Origin: Cognatitamlana onchidii
Lineage (GTDB): Bacteria; Bacteroidota; Bacteroidia; Flavobacteriales; Flavobacteriaceae
Assembly: GCF_004804355.1 (NCBI RefSeq)
Contig: NZ_SRWZ01000003.1
Coordinates: 124,001 to 188,000 of the forward strand
Length of the DNA: 64,000 bases
Direction: 5' to 3'
Shown here: positions 1-8,642 of the stretch, piece after piece
Layout of the letters: every line of letters begins with the position of its first letter
Numbering within the stretch: the stretch's first letter is position 1
Position numbers and translations under genes: made by a program
The notes under the pieces: generated by a model
The model's input: the letters and a program-made list of their open reading frames with translations, nothing else
What the model was told of the DNA's origin: nothing
The model's database searches: none

Positions 1-783
1 ATAACAGCACTAGCCTTTGAATTTATTCGCGATAGTGAAGGTAGTTTTCCTGCTGTAAAATCTTTAAGTGAAATTGCTGGAACAGCCTCTGTTTTAATAG
101 CCTCTGAACTGTTGTCTGATACAAAAAATGGCAATGGACTCATGTTTGGTAATATTAGTGGCGTGCCTCCACTAGAAGTAGTTATTCTTGGCGCTGGTAC
201 GGTTGGTGAGTATGCTGCCAGAAGCGCTATTGGGTTAGGAGCAGGTATTAAGGTTTTTGATAACTCCATAACTAAGCTTAGACAAATTCAAACCAACTTG
301 GGACGTCCCATTTTTACTTCTACCATACAACCAAAAAATCTTCTTAAAGCTCTTAAACGTTGTGATGTTGTTATTGGTGCTGTACGCGGAACAAATCGGG
401 CACCTATTGTTGTAACTGAGGCTATGGTGGAACATATGAAAAAGGGAGCTATTATTATAGACGTCAGTATTGATATGGGCGGTTGTTTTGACACCAGTGA
501 AGTCACCACACATAAAAACCCGACGTTTGTTAAACATAACGTCATCCACTATTGTGTCCCAAATATTTTAGCCAGATACCCCCGAACAGCTTCTGTTTCC
601 ATTAGTAATATTTTTACGCCTTATCTTCTTAAAATCGCTGAAGATGGTGGGATAGAAAATTCCTTAAGATTTGATAAAGGTTTAAAAAATGGGTTGTACT
701 TTTACCACGGAATTTTAACAAGTAAATCTGTGGGAGAATGGTTCGATTTAAAGTATAGCGATGTTAATTTGTTACTTTTTTAA
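1..783 (+). CDS. ald: alanine dehydrogenase, C-terminal part (5' end outside window)
   Basis: The frame is open from base 1, so the gene starts before the window; a TTG at 112 is internal. The product oxidatively deaminates L-alanine to pyruvate with NAD+ in the cytosol. The visible part holds the NAD-binding Rossmann fold (VVILGAGTVGEYAARSA), the downstream CDVVIGAVRG segment, IIIDVSIDMGGCFDTS and the C-terminal HYCVPNILARYPRTAS stretch, all typical of the AlaDH/PNT family. The stop is at 781-783. A DUF4258 gene follows after 33 bp on the same strand. The family is clear from the motifs; only the N-terminal substrate domain is unseen. Confidence 0.93.
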   Translation: MTALAFEFIRDSEGSFPAVKSLSEIAGTASVLIASELLSDTKNGNGLMFGNISGVPPLEVVILGAGTVGEYAARSAIGLGAGIKVFDNSITKLRQIQTNLGRPIFTSTIQPKNLLKALKRCDVVIGAVRGTNRAPIVVTEAMVEHMKKGAIIIDVSIDMGGCFDTSEVTTHKNPTFVKHNVIHYCVPNILARYPRTASVSISNIFTPYLLKIAEDGGIENSLRFDKGLKNGLYFYHGILTSKSVGEWFDLKYSDVNLLLF

Positions 784-816
784 ACGCTCCGTACAGACTA
801 CCTCTAAACTCTTTCG

Positions 817-1188
817 ATGAAACTTATTCAACGCATTGGCTATTACCTTGGCGGATTTTCAATGGGATTAATTATACTAGCTTTTTTTCTTAACGGAAAA
901 AAAACATCATGTAGTTATGGTCCCGAATCAAGAGTTCTAAAAAACATAACAACTAAAAAGATGCTATTCAATGAAGTTAGTCAAAGGTGTATTCATGAAC
1001 ACGCCTTTGACACTGCTACTATTCGAACTTCAATAAAAAAAGGAAATATTAATTTCTCAAAAAGCAGTCCAAGAAATAAGCCTTGTGGTATTTATTTAGT
1101 AAATGCGCAAATAAACGAATACGACGTTTTACTAACTATTGAAAATTGTGATAGCATTGCCAATATTACCAACTTAAAACTCAAATAA
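817..1188 (+). CDS. DUF4258-type small membrane-anchored protein
   Basis: The protein has 123 residues. One hydrophobic helix lies near the N-terminus (GGFSMGLIILAFFL, about residues 12-25), followed by a small soluble domain of about 90 residues containing KTSCSYGPESRVLKNI. I recognise this arrangement from flavobacterial proteins annotated DUF4258, often found just downstream of alanine dehydrogenase; its function is unknown. The soluble part would lie outside the cytoplasmic membrane if the helix is a signal anchor. The stop codon directly abuts the ATG of the next gene (1189), so the two are probably cotranscribed and translationally coupled. Family assignment is from memory of the pattern and is moderately secure. 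Confidence 0.65.
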   Translation: MKLIQRIGYYLGGFSMGLIILAFFLNGKKTSCSYGPESRVLKNITTKKMLFNEVSQRCIHEHAFDTATIRTSIKKGNINFSKSSPRNKPCGIYLVNAQINEYDVLLTIENCDSIANITNLKLK

Positions 1189-1785
1189 ATGTTGCTAAAA
1201 CGTTGTTTTGATTTGTTTTTTTCAATTTTTGGTCTTTTAGTGCTACTTCCGGTATTACTGGTGATAGCAATTATCATAAAAATAGACTCTAAAGGTCCTG
1301 TTTTGTTCGTGCAACCCCGCGTTGGAAAGGATAATGTAGATTTTAATATTTATAAATTCAGAAGCATGCGTATTCAATCGGATAAAAATGGTCTACTAAC
1401 TTTAGGAAATAATGATTCTAGGATTACAAAGGTTGGATACTTCCTTAGAAGATATAAAATTGACGAATTCCCTCAATTAATAAACATTATACAAGGTGAT
1501 ATGAGTTTTGTTGGACCTAGACCAGAATTAAGGCATTATGTCAATTATTATTCCGAGGGTGATATGGCAATATTTAAAGTTAGGCCGGGCATAACAGGGC
1601 TAGCTTCGTTAAAGTATAGAAACGAGGTTGAACTATTAAAAGCTGCTGAAGATCCTGAAAAGTTTTTCATTGAAACCATTATTCCTGATAAATTAAAATT
1701 CAACAAGGAGTATATAAGGAGGCAAAATTTTGTTTTTGACCTTAAACTTATTGGACTTACCATAATTAAAGTTATAACGAAATAA
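1189..1785 (+). CDS. bacterial sugar transferase (phosphoglycosyl transferase)
   Basis: This 198-residue monotopic phosphoglycosyl transferase is of the PglC/WcaJ C-terminal type. It should transfer a sugar-1-phosphate from a UDP-sugar to undecaprenyl phosphate, starting a lipid-linked glycan at the inner face of the cytoplasmic membrane. It has the N-terminal re-entrant hydrophobic helix (residues 5-30), KFRSM, the KIDEFPQLINIIQGDMSFVGPRPE core with the catalytic DE pair, and VRPGITGLA. The length is normal for the minimal, single-domain form. It starts at the base after the DUF4258 stop, an unusually tight link to a gene outside the main polysaccharide operon. A short CapD-like dehydratase follows, so the pair may make and load a modified amino sugar. 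A second such transferase lies at 39411-40022. Confidence 0.9.
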   Translation: MLLKRCFDLFFSIFGLLVLLPVLLVIAIIIKIDSKGPVLFVQPRVGKDNVDFNIYKFRSMRIQSDKNGLLTLGNNDSRITKVGYFLRRYKIDEFPQLINIIQGDMSFVGPRPELRHYVNYYSEGDMAIFKVRPGITGLASLKYRNEVELLKAAEDPEKFFIETIIPDKLKFNKEYIRRQNFVFDLKLIGLTIIKVITK

Positions 1786-1871
1786 TAGCATACTCTTATT
1801 TTTCATATTTGGCATAGAAACGAATTATTCATATTTTGGAGCCTTAGAAACAAATCCCCAAAGGCCCCAAT

Positions 1872-2948
1872 ATGAATAAAGTCAAGGCTCAATATATAGA
1901 TGAGTTGCTAGACGAATCTCAACTGTTTTCGACTAAAAATCACTTGAAGGCCAATATCGAGTTGTTTGATTTTTCTGAAGAGACCATTCTTGTAACGGGC
2001 GCTGCTGGCTCTATTGGGAGTGAATTATGCAACCAATTAAAGTATACACCATTTAAACAACTTATACTTGTTGATATTGCAGAATCTCCTCTATATAGTT
2101 TGATTAAAAATTTTGAATTTAATAATTGTAACAATATTAAATTCTTGGTTTTGAACATTACCGATAGAATTTCAGTTACTCATTTGTTTGAAACTTATAA
2201 ACCTACAATGGTTTTCCATACAGCAGCCTATAAGCATGTTCCCTTAATGGAGCAAAACCCTTACGAGGCGGTAAAAGTTAATGTGTTCGGGACAAAGTCA
2301 TTGGCCGATTTATCAGTAAAATACCATATTAAAAAGTTTATTTTTATTTCTACAGATAAGGCTGTAGACCCTGTTAGCATTATGGGAATGACAAAAAAAA
2401 TTGGTGAAAATTATTTAAGAAGTTTGAGTAAGAGCAAACAGACTTTATTCCTAATAGCCAGATTTGGAAACATTATAGGGTCCAACGGCTCTTTAATTCC
2501 TTTGCTAAAAAGACAGATAGAACTAAAGTTACCTATCACAATTACTGATAAAAACATGACGCGTTTTTTTATAGGTAAGACGAGAGCGTGCCATTTAATT
2601 ATCAAACTTAGTACTCTTAAATCTTCTGGAAGGAACTTATTTACCTTTAAAATGGGGGACGCTGTTAATATTATGGATGTTTTGGATAGGTTGTTATTAA
2701 AATACAATTACGAAAGAGAAGATATAAATATTAAGTATATTGGGCTAAGACCGGGAGAGAAACTTCACGAGCAATTAACATCAAAAGAAGAAAGTTTAAT
2801 CCCAACACATCTTAGTGATATTTTCAGTGTACAGATACCTGAGACAAATACAAACACACCAATGGATATTAACAAACTAGATAAAGCGTCTCCTTATATG
2901 TCTAATTTAGAGATAAAAACACTTCTAAAAAAACATTTAAAATTATAA
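1872..2948 (+). CDS. short soluble CapD/WbpM-type NDP-sugar 4,6-dehydratase
   Basis: This 358-residue extended SDR of the polysaccharide_biosynth_2 (CapD/FlaA1/WbpM) family probably acts on UDP-GlcNAc as a 4,6-dehydratase. Visible motifs are the NAD(P) glycine-rich loop TGAAGSIGSE (about residue 42), HTAAYKHVPLMEQNPYEA, FISTDKAVDPVSIMGMTKK (the Asp-Lys and the Met-x-x-x-Lys that replaces the SDR Tyr-x-x-x-Lys), ARFGNIIGSNGS and RPGEKLHEQL. It lacks the N-terminal four-helix membrane module and Rossmann-like domain of the full-length paralogue at 8643-10595. The reduction looks natural rather than truncated, since 40 residues precede the glycine loop. The 3' end overlaps the convergent proline dehydrogenase gene by 6 bp. 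The exact substrate is inferred. Confidence 0.87.
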   Translation: MNKVKAQYIDELLDESQLFSTKNHLKANIELFDFSEETILVTGAAGSIGSELCNQLKYTPFKQLILVDIAESPLYSLIKNFEFNNCNNIKFLVLNITDRISVTHLFETYKPTMVFHTAAYKHVPLMEQNPYEAVKVNVFGTKSLADLSVKYHIKKFIFISTDKAVDPVSIMGMTKKIGENYLRSLSKSKQTLFLIARFGNIIGSNGSLIPLLKRQIELKLPITITDKNMTRFFIGKTRACHLIIKLSTLKSSGRNLFTFKMGDAVNIMDVLDRLLLKYNYEREDINIKYIGLRPGEKLHEQLTSKEESLIPTHLSDIFSVQIPETNTNTPMDINKLDKASPYMSNLEIKTLLKKHLKL

Positions 2949-4118
2949 ATGTTTTCTACGTTTTTTTTCTTTTGAAAGTAAGGCTAGTTCCCTCCCAGTT
3001 TGTCCAGCTACCGATGTGTTTTCTTCTGCCCTTCTAATAAGATATGGCATGACATCCTTTACTGGACCGAACGGCATATACTTAGCTACGTTATAACCTT
3101 GATTTGCTAAATTATAACTTATGTGGTCGCTCATTCCGTACAATTGACCAAACCAAACCCTAGGATCGTTGTTTAGAATCTTCTTTTCTTTCATTAAATC
3201 CATTAGTAAATATGAACTATCTTCGTTATGCGTTCCTGCAAACAAGGCTATTTTATTAAGGTGATTTATAATGTATTTAAGCCCTTCATCAAAATTTTCG
3301 TCGGTTAACGCTTTAGTTCTGCAGATTGGGGACTCATAGCCAAATGTTGCTGCTCTTTCATTTTCTTTTTCCATATAAGCGCCTCTTACCACTTTAAAGC
3401 CAAGAAAATAATTTCCTTTCAAAGCATTTTCATATTCTTTCTCTAGAAATGCTAACCTATCATGCCTATACATTTGCAAAGTGTTAAACACAACAGGTTT
3501 TTCCGTATTATACTTTCTCATCATTGCAGTAACCAAGTTGTCAGCTGCCTCTTGCATCCAACTTTCTTCAGCATCAATAAGTACAGAAACATTATAATCC
3601 CGTGCCTTAGAACAAACTTGCTCAAACCTATCTGCTATACGTTCCCATTCTCGATCTTCAAGGTTCGAGAGCTTATCTCCTCTGCTCACCTTTTCATATA
3701 GTTCAAAACGACCAAATCCTGTCGGCTTAAACACCGCTATAGGAATGGCATCAAGATCTTTGGCAAACTCTATAATATTTAAAATTTTGTCTTTTGCAGC
3801 ATCAAACTCTTTTTCATCGTTCTTTCCTTCAACAGAATAATCTAAAACTGCGCTTACTCCTTTGGCATACATCCTTTCAATAACAGGTAAACAATCTGTT
3901 TCGTTAACACCTCCACAAAAATGATCAAAAACAGTGGACCTTATTAGCCCTTCAATAGGTAAATTAGCTTTTATTGCAAAATTAGTAGCAGCTGTACCAA
4001 TGCGAACTAACGGTTCTATGGAGATCATTTTAAATAGAAAGTATGCTCGTTCTAGTTCGGAATCCGATTTAAGAGCAAAGGCAATTTCCGTATTATCAAA
4101 AATTAATGCTGTTTTCAT
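2943..4118 (-). CDS. proline dehydrogenase (monofunctional)
   Basis: This 391-residue FAD-dependent proline dehydrogenase performs the first step of proline catabolism (proline to pyrroline-5-carboxylate). Family motifs are visible in order: VFDHFCGG, VLDYSVEGK, IPIAVFKPTGFGRFELYEK, VLIDAEESW, VFNTLQMYRHDRL, GFKVVRGAYMEKE, AGTHNEDS, WFGQLYGMSDH, and the C-terminal substrate-binding helix LIRRAEENTSVAGQ. The size is typical of the one-domain Bacteroidetes form without a P5C dehydrogenase domain. A TATCTTTG -7 element 15 bp upstream of the ATG supports the start and independent transcription. The gene converges on, and overlaps by 6 bp, the CapD-like gene. It is a housekeeping gene set between polysaccharide genes. 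Confidence 0.93.
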   Translation of the reverse strand: MKTALIFDNTEIAFALKSDSELERAYFLFKMISIEPLVRIGTAATNFAIKANLPIEGLIRSTVFDHFCGGVNETDCLPVIERMYAKGVSAVLDYSVEGKNDEKEFDAAKDKILNIIEFAKDLDAIPIAVFKPTGFGRFELYEKVSRGDKLSNLEDREWERIADRFEQVCSKARDYNVSVLIDAEESWMQEAADNLVTAMMRKYNTEKPVVFNTLQMYRHDRLAFLEKEYENALKGNYFLGFKVVRGAYMEKENERAATFGYESPICRTKALTDENFDEGLKYIINHLNKIALFAGTHNEDSSYLLMDLMKEKKILNNDPRVWFGQLYGMSDHISYNLANQGYNVAKYMPFGPVKDVMPYLIRRAEENTSVAGQTGRELALLSKEKKRRKHL

Positions 4119-4132
4119 TTAAATATTTTAAA

Positions 4133-4140
4133 CAAAGATA
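4133..4140 (-). promoter_or_regulatory. -7 promoter element of proline dehydrogenase
   Basis: The minus strand reads TATCTTTG, an exact match to the Bacteroidetes -7 consensus TAnnTTTG, 15 bp upstream of the proline dehydrogenase ATG (4118). No clear TTG -33 element was found at the usual spacing. Confidence 0.55.
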
Positions 4141-4208
4141 ATTATTGGGATTCTATCATATTATATAAAATCTCCTTAATTTCACAGCCGAAAATTAATA
4201 TTGATTTT

Positions 4209-5276
4209 ATGGACTCTATAAAGGCAAATGATAGCATTATTCATTTTAACGAAAACTGCTACATTGGGATAAATAAGCATTTAGAAAACAAGAATTTTTC
4301 TAAAATTTTCATTTTGGTTGACGAAAATACGCATCAATATTGCTTATCGCAATTTTTAGAAAAGTTGCATACAACGGTTTCTATTGAAATCATTGAAATA
4401 GAATCAGGAGAAGAAAATAAAAATATTGATACCTGCATGGGAGTCTGGAATACCCTTTCAGAATTAGATGCAGATAGAAAAAGCCTTTTGATTAATATTG
4501 GGGGTGGTGTAATTACTGATTTAGGAGGTTTTGTTGCTTGCACTTTCAAGCGTGGAATTGCTTATATAAATGTACCCACTACCCTGCTGTCAATGGTAGA
4601 TGCCTCCGTCGGTGGTAAAACAGGTGTAGATTTGGGGTCTTTAAAAAATCAAATCGGAGTAATCAGTAATCCTGATTTGGTTCTTATTGATACAAAATTT
4701 TTGAATACATTACCAAAAAACCAAATGCAATCTGGCCTTGCTGAAATGCTTAAGCATGGCTTGATTACGGGTGAAAAATATTGGGGCAAATTCAAAGATT
4801 TGTCTGAACTATCTCTTGAAGATTTAGATGGATTAATTTATGATTCCGTTGTCATCAAAAAAAATGTTGTTGAAGCAGACCCATTTGAAGATGGATTGAG
4901 AAAAACATTAAATTTTGGGCATACATTAGGTCATGCTATTGAATCCTATTTCTTAAGTAAAGCCGAAAAAACTTCTTTATTGCATGGTGAGGCTATAGTA
5001 ATTGGTATGATCTTAGCCTGTTATATTTCTTCTGAATTAACTGAGTTCCCAAAAGAACTTTCTAATGAAATTAAAGAGCTTTTGACTAGTTACTATGGGA
5101 AAGTTGAGATTCACCAAAATGATTATGCCCCTATTATTGACCTTTTAAAATATGACAAGAAAAATAATCATGGTAACATAAACTTCGTCTTGTTAGAAGC
5201 TATAGGCAGATGTAAAATCGATTGTATTGTGCCTGAAAAGACTATACTAGATGCTTTTAAATATTATTCTGAATAA
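4209..5276 (+). CDS. aroB: 3-dehydroquinate synthase
   Basis: This 355-residue enzyme is the second of the shikimate pathway (DAHP to 3-dehydroquinate), NAD+- and metal-dependent and cytosolic. The NAD-binding stretch GGGVITDLGGFVA, the FKRGI/VPTTLLSMVDASVGGKTGVD substrate block, the KHGLI segment and the metal-binding histidines in NFGHTLGHAIE and LLHGEAIVIGM are all present. Length is normal for AroB. It is transcribed alone, divergently from proline dehydrogenase (90 bp apart), and it faces the 3' end of the Wzc gene. It is an ordinary housekeeping gene marking one border of the capsule region. Confidence 0.96.
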   Translation: MDSIKANDSIIHFNENCYIGINKHLENKNFSKIFILVDENTHQYCLSQFLEKLHTTVSIEIIEIESGEENKNIDTCMGVWNTLSELDADRKSLLINIGGGVITDLGGFVACTFKRGIAYINVPTTLLSMVDASVGGKTGVDLGSLKNQIGVISNPDLVLIDTKFLNTLPKNQMQSGLAEMLKHGLITGEKYWGKFKDLSELSLEDLDGLIYDSVVIKKNVVEADPFEDGLRKTLNFGHTLGHAIESYFLSKAEKTSLLHGEAIVIGMILACYISSELTEFPKELSNEIKELLTSYYGKVEIHQNDYAPIIDLLKYDKKNNHGNINFVLLEAIGRCKIDCIVPEKTILDAFKYYSE

Positions 5277-5348
5277 AATTAGGGTGTTTATGTTTAGTTT
5301 ATTATTCAAAAGTTTTTGCAAATATAAAAAGCTATATAGCTGTTTCGT

Positions 5349-5378
5349 TTTAGCGAATACTATAACGCTAATACTTTT
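5349..5378 (+). terminator. possible aroB terminator
   Basis: TTAGCG (5350-5355) pairs with CGCTAA (5366-5371) across a 10-nt loop and is followed by a short T run (TACTTTTTT). The stem is only 6-7 bp, so this is a weak prediction. Confidence 0.35.
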
Positions 5379-5431
5379 TTAAATAATAAAAGTGCAAGTG
5401 CTAACCTCAAGAGAAGTGGAAGAAAACTGAT

Positions 5432-7819
5432 TTACTTTTTTACAGAAAATCTACCAAAAAAACTTTTTCTCTCAGGTTTACCATAGTAGCCGTATTTTGC
5501 GCCATATCCAAAATTAGACTCCTTCACATCGTTTACAACAAACATCATTTTATTTAGTTTATTTTCTTGATGCAATTCTTTAGCAAAATTCAGAATACGT
5601 TTTTCAGTATACCCTGCTCTTACAAGATAAATTGTATACGACGCATATTCACTTATCAACAAGGTATCAGTAACTAGCATTGATGGAGCGGTGTCCACTA
5701 TTACTACATCATACTGATTGGACACTACGTCAAATAGATTTTTCATTCTATCTCCCATAAGGAGTTCAGCCGGGTTAGGGGGAATTTTACCAGACAACAT
5801 AATGTCAATTTCTATATCATTTATTTTATAGGTATTAATGATTTCATCAAGTGAAAGATTGGTATCAGCCAAATATTCAGATAAGCCGAATTTAGACTCA
5901 ACTTCAGTTTTTGTTTTAATTGCTGAATATATCTGAGGGTTGCGCAAATCTGCACCAATTAATAGAACTTTATTTCCTGAATTTGATGAAGTCAACGCTG
6001 TATTCAAACTTACAAAAGACTTTCCTTCTCCATTTATCGTTGATGTAACAAAGAACACGTTTCTTTGACTAACAGATTCTTTGTTTGTTTTTCTAATAAA
6101 ATCAAAATTTGTTTTAATAATTCTAAAAGACTCAGACAGAATCGATCTATCGTTCTTTTTTATAAGATTTTTATCGCCTCCTTTAACGTTAGGAATTTCC
6201 CCTAGAACAGGTATGGTATAAATCTCATTTTGCAAATCTTCTTTGTTATGGATTTTTGTATCCAGTAAGTCAACAATATATATCACGAGGAAAGGGATGA
6301 GAAAGCCTACAAAAATAGCTCCAAAATAAGTTACCATTTTGTTTCCAGAAACTGGTCCCAAATCATAAGCTGGCTCTATTATTTTTGCACTTGGTAGTGT
6401 TGTGGTTTGAGATATTTCAGCTTCTTCTCTTTTTTGAAGTAGATATAGGTATAGTTGTTCTTTTATACTTTGCCTTCTTCCTATTGATAATAATTTGCTT
6501 TCCTGAACAGGAACAGATGATATTTTAGAATTAAGAGCACTAAGTTGATTCTGTATTCCTCTAATTTGAATATTTAGAGTATTAATGTTATTATCAATGC
6601 TAATAGCCAAATTGTCTTTAATAGAATTTAAGGTTTCATTAAGCTGTAAAACGACAGTATTGTTTTCACCAGCACTTTTTAAAACTGATCTCCGCTGCTC
6701 TAAAAGTTCATTATACCTAGTTGATAAACCAATAATTGTAGGATCTTCTCCCCCCAAATTTGAAGGCAAGTTTTCATAATTATTGTTATTCAGTTTATTT
6801 TTCATGTAATTCAACATATTCAGTTGAATTTTCAATTGTTGAAGCTGTTGCTCTCCTGTTAGGCTAGAGGATGCCAAGTTTCCGCTCTTCGAAGATATGT
6901 CAGTAATTTTATTGGCTGATTTATACCTAACAATACTGTCTTCAACGTTAATCAAGTCTTGTGCTATTGATTGTACCCTCTGATTTATAAAATTAGCCGT
7001 ATTTTGAGATCTTAATTTACTTTTCTTTAAAGTTGATAAGTTGTACTCATCAATAAGCGTATTTATTATATCAATGGCCTTTTTTGAAGTATGATCTTCT
7101 AGATATATATCAACGACTTTAGATCCTTTCGATCCAGAAGGAAATACGGCAATTCTATTTTTAAGTGATTCAGCAAGTAATTGAACTGGTGTTATTTTTA
7201 CCTTAAGATTAGAACCAATAAACTGAAATACCCCATTATTATTATCATCCGAAATAATCATCCCTCCAAAATTTGTAGGAACAGTATCATTAATCTTATA
7301 GGTTTTATAATCATCACTTTCATCAACTTTATACCCAAAGCTTTTATCAGATATAACATTTAAATAAAATTGGGCATTCGTGCGTTCAATAATTGAATCG
7401 GACTCAATAAAATTTATTTTAAGTCTGTTATTTCCATAAATTTCAGATTCATTAATGTTACCAACAGCAAACACCTGAACATTTAAATTCAGTTTTTTTA
7501 CAATGTTTCTCATGAAACTTCTAGAACGAATGACTTGTATTTCATCTTCAACCTGAGAATTATCTTGCTCAGACAAAATTGATAAATCTTTAAGAACAGA
7601 ATTACCGGAGTTATTTTCATTGTCTAAAAGTAAAATTTTAGCCGTGGCCGAGTAAAGCGGAGTTGTATATCGTTCTTTTAAATATCCTAAAGCAAAACAG
7701 AATAATATACTAAAGACAAACCATTTCCAATGTTTTAAGTATAGTAGAATACTTTTTTTTAAATCAAACCTTTCATGTATTCGTCCACCTGAATTTGTTC
7801 TATCATTCATAAAAAACAT
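5432..7819 (-). CDS. wzc: Wzc-type polysaccharide co-polymerase / BY-kinase
   Basis: This 795-residue inner-membrane chain-length regulator and tyrosine autokinase works in Wzy-dependent capsule/EPS export. The N-terminal Wzz domain starts after a first membrane helix (WFVFSILFCFALGYL, near residue 35), followed by a long periplasmic coiled-coil region and a second helix (TYFGAIFVGFLIPFLVIYIVDL). The cytoplasmic kinase follows: Walker A INGEGKS (about 595-601), Walker A' LLIGADLRNP, Walker B VVIVDTAPS, then a C-terminal tyrosine cluster NFGYGAKYGYYGK for autophosphorylation. It is the last gene of the minus-strand operon, 10 bp after wza. ATG 7819 is used; ATG 7810 (MNDRT) is an alternative. 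Kinase and adaptor are fused, as in proteobacterial Wzc. Confidence 0.93.
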   Translation of the reverse strand: MFFMNDRTNSGGRIHERFDLKKSILLYLKHWKWFVFSILFCFALGYLKERYTTPLYSATAKILLLDNENNSGNSVLKDLSILSEQDNSQVEDEIQVIRSRSFMRNIVKKLNLNVQVFAVGNINESEIYGNNRLKINFIESDSIIERTNAQFYLNVISDKSFGYKVDESDDYKTYKINDTVPTNFGGMIISDDNNNGVFQFIGSNLKVKITPVQLLAESLKNRIAVFPSGSKGSKVVDIYLEDHTSKKAIDIINTLIDEYNLSTLKKSKLRSQNTANFINQRVQSIAQDLINVEDSIVRYKSANKITDISSKSGNLASSSLTGEQQLQQLKIQLNMLNYMKNKLNNNNYENLPSNLGGEDPTIIGLSTRYNELLEQRRSVLKSAGENNTVVLQLNETLNSIKDNLAISIDNNINTLNIQIRGIQNQLSALNSKISSVPVQESKLLSIGRRQSIKEQLYLYLLQKREEAEISQTTTLPSAKIIEPAYDLGPVSGNKMVTYFGAIFVGFLIPFLVIYIVDLLDTKIHNKEDLQNEIYTIPVLGEIPNVKGGDKNLIKKNDRSILSESFRIIKTNFDFIRKTNKESVSQRNVFFVTSTINGEGKSFVSLNTALTSSNSGNKVLLIGADLRNPQIYSAIKTKTEVESKFGLSEYLADTNLSLDEIINTYKINDIEIDIMLSGKIPPNPAELLMGDRMKNLFDVVSNQYDVVIVDTAPSMLVTDTLLISEYASYTIYLVRAGYTEKRILNFAKELHQENKLNKMMFVVNDVKESNFGYGAKYGYYGKPERKSFFGRFSVKK

Positions 7820-7829
7820 TTCAACTTAA

Positions 7830-8597
7830 TTATCTTGTAAACAATAACCCAATGGTTATAGCCAATCCAAGCAATGATGCAAACACCCCAATTCTAGCAT
7901 CACCTGATGCTCTACTTACCCCAAAACTATTGGGTTCAACGTAAACTACATCGTTCTGTGTTAAATAATATACAGGAGAATTAAAAACTTCCTTGCTTGT
8001 TAAATCAATACGTGTGTAAGTCTTAGCACCATTAAAATTCCTTATCACTAATACGTTATCTCTCTTCCCCGTAATATCTAAGTCTCCTGCTGCTGATAAA
8101 GCTTCTAATATTGATATCCGTTCTCCTGTTACTGGGTATACTCCTGGATTATTGACTTGCCCTAGTACTGTAATTCTATAATTACTTATTCTTAAAATAA
8201 CCACTGGATCTTTCAGCAATTTACCCTCTTCAAACTTCTTTTTAAATAGTTGCTTTGCCTCTTCAACGGTCAGACCTTCCAATTTAACTTTTCCTAATAC
8301 AGGATAATCAATGTTCCCTTCGGAATCAATAAGATAATTAATTAATGAGCCTGTTCCATTCCCTATAGATTCAACTAGGTTATATGGCTGTGTTACAGAT
8401 AAATCAGGCGTGGATATGTAAATATTGACGATGTCTCCAACTTTTAATCTGGCATTAAAAGTCTCTGTGTCTACTATAGTTTCAGAATCTTTTACATTTT
8501 GGAAGTATAGTATATCCTTCTTTGTTGAACATGAAGTAAAAATTGAAAACAAAACTATTGCATATACAAGTTTGGTCAGAGAACAAAATATTTTCAT
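7830..8597 (-). CDS. wza: Wza-type outer-membrane polysaccharide export lipoprotein
   Basis: This 255-residue lipoprotein should form the outer-membrane/periplasmic export channel that docks on Wzc. A type II signal peptide ends in a lipobox with Cys23 (IFTSC). The Poly_export domain begins near residue 48 (ARLKVGDIVNIYIST) and includes NYLIDSEGNIDYPVLGKVKLEGLTVEEA (split here by family knowledge). SLBB-like segments follow (ITVLGQVNNPGVYPV; ALSAAGDLDITGKRDNVLVIR). A C-terminal hydrophobic helix (IGVFASLLGLAITIGLLF) may be the membrane-spanning helix known from Wza. It sits 45 bp after the CapD gene and 10 bp before wzc, so it is clearly cotranscribed. Residues after Cys lack the K-(D/E)2 surface signal, consistent with a periplasm-facing lipoprotein. 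Confidence 0.92.
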   Translation of the reverse strand: MKIFCSLTKLVYAIVLFSIFTSCSTKKDILYFQNVKDSETIVDTETFNARLKVGDIVNIYISTPDLSVTQPYNLVESIGNGTGSLINYLIDSEGNIDYPVLGKVKLEGLTVEEAKQLFKKKFEEGKLLKDPVVILRISNYRITVLGQVNNPGVYPVTGERISILEALSAAGDLDITGKRDNVLVIRNFNGAKTYTRIDLTSKEVFNSPVYYLTQNDVVYVEPNSFGVSRASGDARIGVFASLLGLAITIGLLFTR

Positions 8598-8642
8598 TCT
8601 AATTTATGATTTGGGAGGGAAGTTACTAAAATTTTCGATTAA

